A stretch of DNA of 64,000 nt from positions 348,020 to 412,019 of the forward strand of contig NZ_FUZQ01000006.1 of the NCBI RefSeq assembly GCF_900167525.1, given 5' to 3'. The stretch comes from Krasilnikoviella flava (GTDB taxonomy: Bacteria; Actinomycetota; Actinomycetes; Actinomycetales; Cellulomonadaceae). The notes beneath the pieces are model-generated. The model was not told the origin of the DNA, ran no database searches, and saw only the letters and a list, made by a program, of their open reading frames with translations. This document shows, piece after piece, positions 62,023-64,000 of this stretch; position 1 is the stretch's first letter; the number at the start of each line of letters is the position of its first letter. Both the position numbers and the translations under genes were made by a program.

Positions 62023-63351
62023 ATGCCGACCATCACCGACGTCGAGATCACCGACGTCCGCTTCCCCACCTCCCGCACCGCCGACGGCTCGGACGCGATG
62101 AACGCGGACGCCGACTACTCGGCCGTCTACGTCGTCCTGCGCACCGACGGCACCGACTCCGCCGGCGAGCCGCTGGCCGGCCACGGCCTGACGTTCACCA
62201 TCGGCCGCGGCACCGACGTCGTCGCGCTCGCCGCGCGGCACCAGGCGGACCGGCTCGTGGGACGCGACGTGGACGACGTCGTCGGCGACATGGGCGCCAC
62301 GTACCGCGACCTCACCGCCGACAGCCAGCTGCGCTGGCTGGGGCCGGAGAAGGGCGTCGTGCACTTGTCCCTCGCCGCCGTGCTCAACGCCGCGTGGGAC
62401 CTCGCCGGGCGTCGCGCCGGCAAGCCCGTGTGGCGGCTGCTCGCGGACATGACGCCCGAGCAGCTCGTCGACGTCGCGGACCTGCGCTACCTCTCCGACG
62501 CCCTCACCCGCGACGAGGCGCTGGAGATCCTGCGCGGCGCCGAGCCTGGCAAGGCCGAGCGGATCGCGCACCTGGAGCACCGCGGCTACCCCGCGTACAC
62601 GACGTCGGCCGGCTGGCTCGGGTACGACGACGAGAAGCTGCGCCGCCTCACCCGCGAGGCCGTCGACGCCGGCTACCGGCACGTGAAGCTCAAGGTCGGC
62701 GCGCGACTCGAGGACGACGTGCGGCGACTCGGTATCGCGCGCGAGGAGATCGGCCCCGACCTCACGCTGATGATCGACGCGAACCAGGTGTGGGACGTGC
62801 CCGAGGCCATCGAGTGGGTCCGCGCGCTGCAGCAGTTCGACCCCCTGTGGATCGAGGAGCCGACGTCGCCCGACGACGTCCTCGGCCACGCCGCCGTGCG
62901 CGAGGCGGTCGCGCCCGTGCGCGTGGCGACGGGCGAGCACTGCCACAACCGCGTGATGTTCAAGCAGCTCTTCCAGGCCGGGGCGATCGACTACTGCCAG
63001 CTCGACACCGGGCGGCTCGCCAGCCTCAACGAGATCGTCGCCGTGCTGCTGCTCGCCGCGAAGTTCGGCGTCCCGGTGTGCCCGCACGCCGGCGGCGTCG
63101 GCCTGTGCGAGATGGTGCAGCACGTGTCCGTGCTCGACTACGTCGCCGTGTCCGGGTCGCTGGACGGGCGGATCACCGAGTTCGTGGACCACCTGCACGA
63201 GCACTTCACCGACCCGTGCCTCGTGAAGGACGCCGGCGAGGGCGTGTCGTACGTCGTGCCGACCGCGCCCGGCTACTCCACGCAGATGCGCCCGGAGTCC
63301 GTGGCGCGGTTCCGCTTCCCCGAGGGCGCCGAGTGGCGTCAGGACGGGTGA
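62023..63351 (+). CDS. L-fuconate dehydratase (enolase superfamily)
   Basis: A 442-aa enzyme that turns L-fuconate into 2-keto-3-deoxy-L-fuconate. The mandelate-racemase-type sites are all visible: K222-L-K224 in HVKLKVGA, metal ligands D252 (IDANQVWD), E278 ([10 protein letters not shown]) and E305 ([13 protein letters not shown]), and the general acid/base H355 in [21 protein letters not shown] and the N-terminal [20 protein letters not shown] are typical of FucD rather than of rhamnonate or galactonate dehydratases. AGAGG lies 5 bases before the ATG at 62023. It carries no copy of the 13-mer operator. Confidence 0.9.
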   Translation: MPTITDVEITDVRFPTSRTADGSDAMNADADYSAVYVVLRTDGTDSAGEPLAGHGLTFTIGRGTDVVALAARHQADRLVGRDVDDVVGDMGATYRDLTADSQLRWLGPEKGVVHLSLAAVLNAAWDLAGRRAGKPVWRLLADMTPEQLVDVADLRYLSDALTRDEALEILRGAEPGKAERIAHLEHRGYPAYTTSAGWLGYDDEKLRRLTREAVDAGYRHVKLKVGARLEDDVRRLGIAREEIGPDLTLMIDANQVWDVPEAIEWVRALQQFDPLWIEEPTSPDDVLGHAAVREAVAPVRVATGEHCHNRVMFKQLFQAGAIDYCQLDTGRLASLNEIVAVLLLAAKFGVPVCPHAGGVGLCEMVQHVSVLDYVAVSGSLDGRITEFVDHLHEHFTDPCLVKDAGEGVSYVVPTAPGYSTQMRPESVARFRFPEGAEWRQDG

Positions 63352-63377
63352 CCTGGGACACGTTGACCCGGAACACG

Positions 63378-63408
63378 TTGACCTCGACCAGGGTTGAGGT
63401 CCTAGCGT
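63378..63408 (+). promoter_or_regulatory. MerR/SoxR-type promoter before the superoxide dismutase gene
   Basis: TTGACC (63378-63383) and TAGCGT (63403-63408) are separated by 19 bases, the stretched spacer typical of MerR-family control. The spacer holds the dyad ACCTCGAC-CAGG-GTTGAGGT (63381-63400), close to the SoxR form CCTCAA...TTGAGG. ACACGTTGACC is also repeated directly upstream (63358 and 63373). Confidence 0.6.
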
Positions 63409-63445
63409 GACCAGCAACGACACCCGCACCACCGAAGGGAACGAC

Positions 63446-64000
63446 ATGCCCGTGTACACCCTGCCCGACCTGCCGTACGACTACAGCGCCCTGGAGCCGC
63501 ACATCAGCGGCAAGATCATGGAGCTGCACCACGACAAGCACCACGCCGCCTACGTCACCGGCGCCAACACCGCCCTGGACAAGCTCGCCGAGGCCCGCGA
63601 GTCCGGCGACCTCGCCGCGGTGAACCTGCACGAGAAGAACCTCGCGTTCAACCTCGGCGGCCACACCAACCACACCGTCTTCTGGCACAACCTGTCCCCC
63701 GAGGGCGGCGGCCAGCCCGAGGGCGAGCTCGCCGAGGCCGTCAAGGACGCCTTCGGCTCCTTCTCGACGTTCCAGGCGCAGTTCACCGCCGTCGCCACCG
63801 GCATCCAGGGCTCCGGCTGGGCCGTGCTCGGCTGGGACTCCATCGGCCAGCGCCTCGCCATCTTCCAGCTCTTCGACCAGCAGGCCAACGTGCCCGTCGG
63901 CATCACCCCGCTGTTCATGCTGGACATGTGGGAGCACGCCTTCTACCTCGACTACCTCAACGTCAAGGCCGACTACGTCAAGGCCGTGTGGAACATCGCC
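63446..64000 (+). CDS. sodA: Mn/Fe superoxide dismutase (3' end cut by window)
   Basis: The first 185 residues of a ~205-aa cytosolic enzyme that turns superoxide into O2 and H2O2. Metal ligands are H28 (MELHHDKHH), H76 ([10 protein letters not shown]), D160 and H164 ([10 protein letters not shown]). [19 protein letters not shown] favours the manganese form. AAGGGA lies 6 bases before the ATG at 63446. The last ~20 residues lie beyond the window. Its promoter looks like one under MerR-family control. Confidence 0.95.
   Translation, partial: MPVYTLPDLPYDYSALEPHISGKIMELHHDKHHAAYVTGANTALDKLAEARESGDLAAVNLHEKNLAFNLGGHTNHTVFWHNLSPEGGGQPEGELAEAVKDAFGSFSTFQAQFTAVATGIQGSGWAVLGWDSIGQRLAIFQLFDQQANVPVGITPLFMLDMWEHAFYLDYLNVKADYVKAVWNIA

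Overview
The window is about 64 kb of very GC-rich DNA with strong G/C third-position bias, densely packed genes, many 4-bp ATGA/GTGA stop-start overlaps and frequent GTG starts. A DasR-like GntR regulator with matching operator boxes, DrrAB-type ABC exporters and class E sortase-type LAxTG signals point to an actinobacterium. The load of carbohydrate genes suggests the Cellulosimicrobium/Cellulomonas/Isoptericola group; this is an inference, as no rRNA or other taxonomic marker is present. No tRNA, rRNA, CRISPR array, prophage or transposase was seen. No gene-free gap exceeds about 250 bases.

Left part (1-30981): a mix of housekeeping, redox and efflux genes. It holds a partial thioredoxin/NHL protein, a DUF418 membrane protein, a FAD monooxygenase with a divergent TetR gene, a CDF-type cation exporter with a Cys-rich tail, an aldo/keto reductase and a DrrAB exporter with its TetR gene. 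A split N-acetylglucosamine/glucose-type PTS follows (HPr, EI, EIIC, GntR, two EIIB, EIIA); DasR-like boxes lie in front of HPr and between EIIC and GntR. Then come a cytosolic trypsin-like protease and an MMPL/YhgE efflux pair with a TetR gene, where the MMPL protein carries a degenerate ABC-ATPase-like tail. An S9 peptidase, a FAD oxidoreductase, a MocR regulator with a divergent PNPOx-like gene, and a CopD-CtaG fusion close this part.

Sugar part (31052-39017, 47548-63351): two regulatory circuits for glycan use. Circuit A has a sugar ABC importer operon that continues with a 661-aa protein of unknown family, an RraA-like aldolase, an L-fucose-dehydrogenase-like aldo/keto reductase and an L-fuconolactonase-like amidohydrolase. 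Elsewhere lie a secreted GH141-like beta-helix glycosidase (GH141 contains alpha-L-fucosidases), a GDSL esterase and an FCD-type GntR regulator. The importer operon and the GH141 gene share the exact 13-mer CGATTATCGATTA inside their promoters, and an 11/13 copy precedes the GntR gene. With the L-fuconate-dehydratase-like gene at 62023 this makes a nearly complete oxidative L-fucose route from polymer to 2-keto-3-deoxy-fuconate, with the RraA protein as candidate aldolase. Circuit B has an LplABC-type importer without an ATPase, GH10 and GH43 enzymes without signal peptides, a Gfo/Idh/MocA oxidoreductase, a ThuA protein and a LacI regulator; two matching LacI-type operators precede the two minus-strand units.

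Between them (39035-47522) lie a PAS/GAF/PP2C sensor phosphatase, a kinase-like P-loop protein, a DinB protein, a GNAT-GrpB fusion, a cell-wall-anchored thioester-domain adhesin candidate and a NarL-type two-component pair. The right end holds a truncated Mn/Fe superoxide dismutase gene behind a promoter with the 19-bp spacer typical of MerR/SoxR control.

Near-perfect hairpins separate most convergent gene pairs, and some share sequence (CGAGGTAGT family). One inverted repeat family appears both between genes and inside the MMPL coding sequence.
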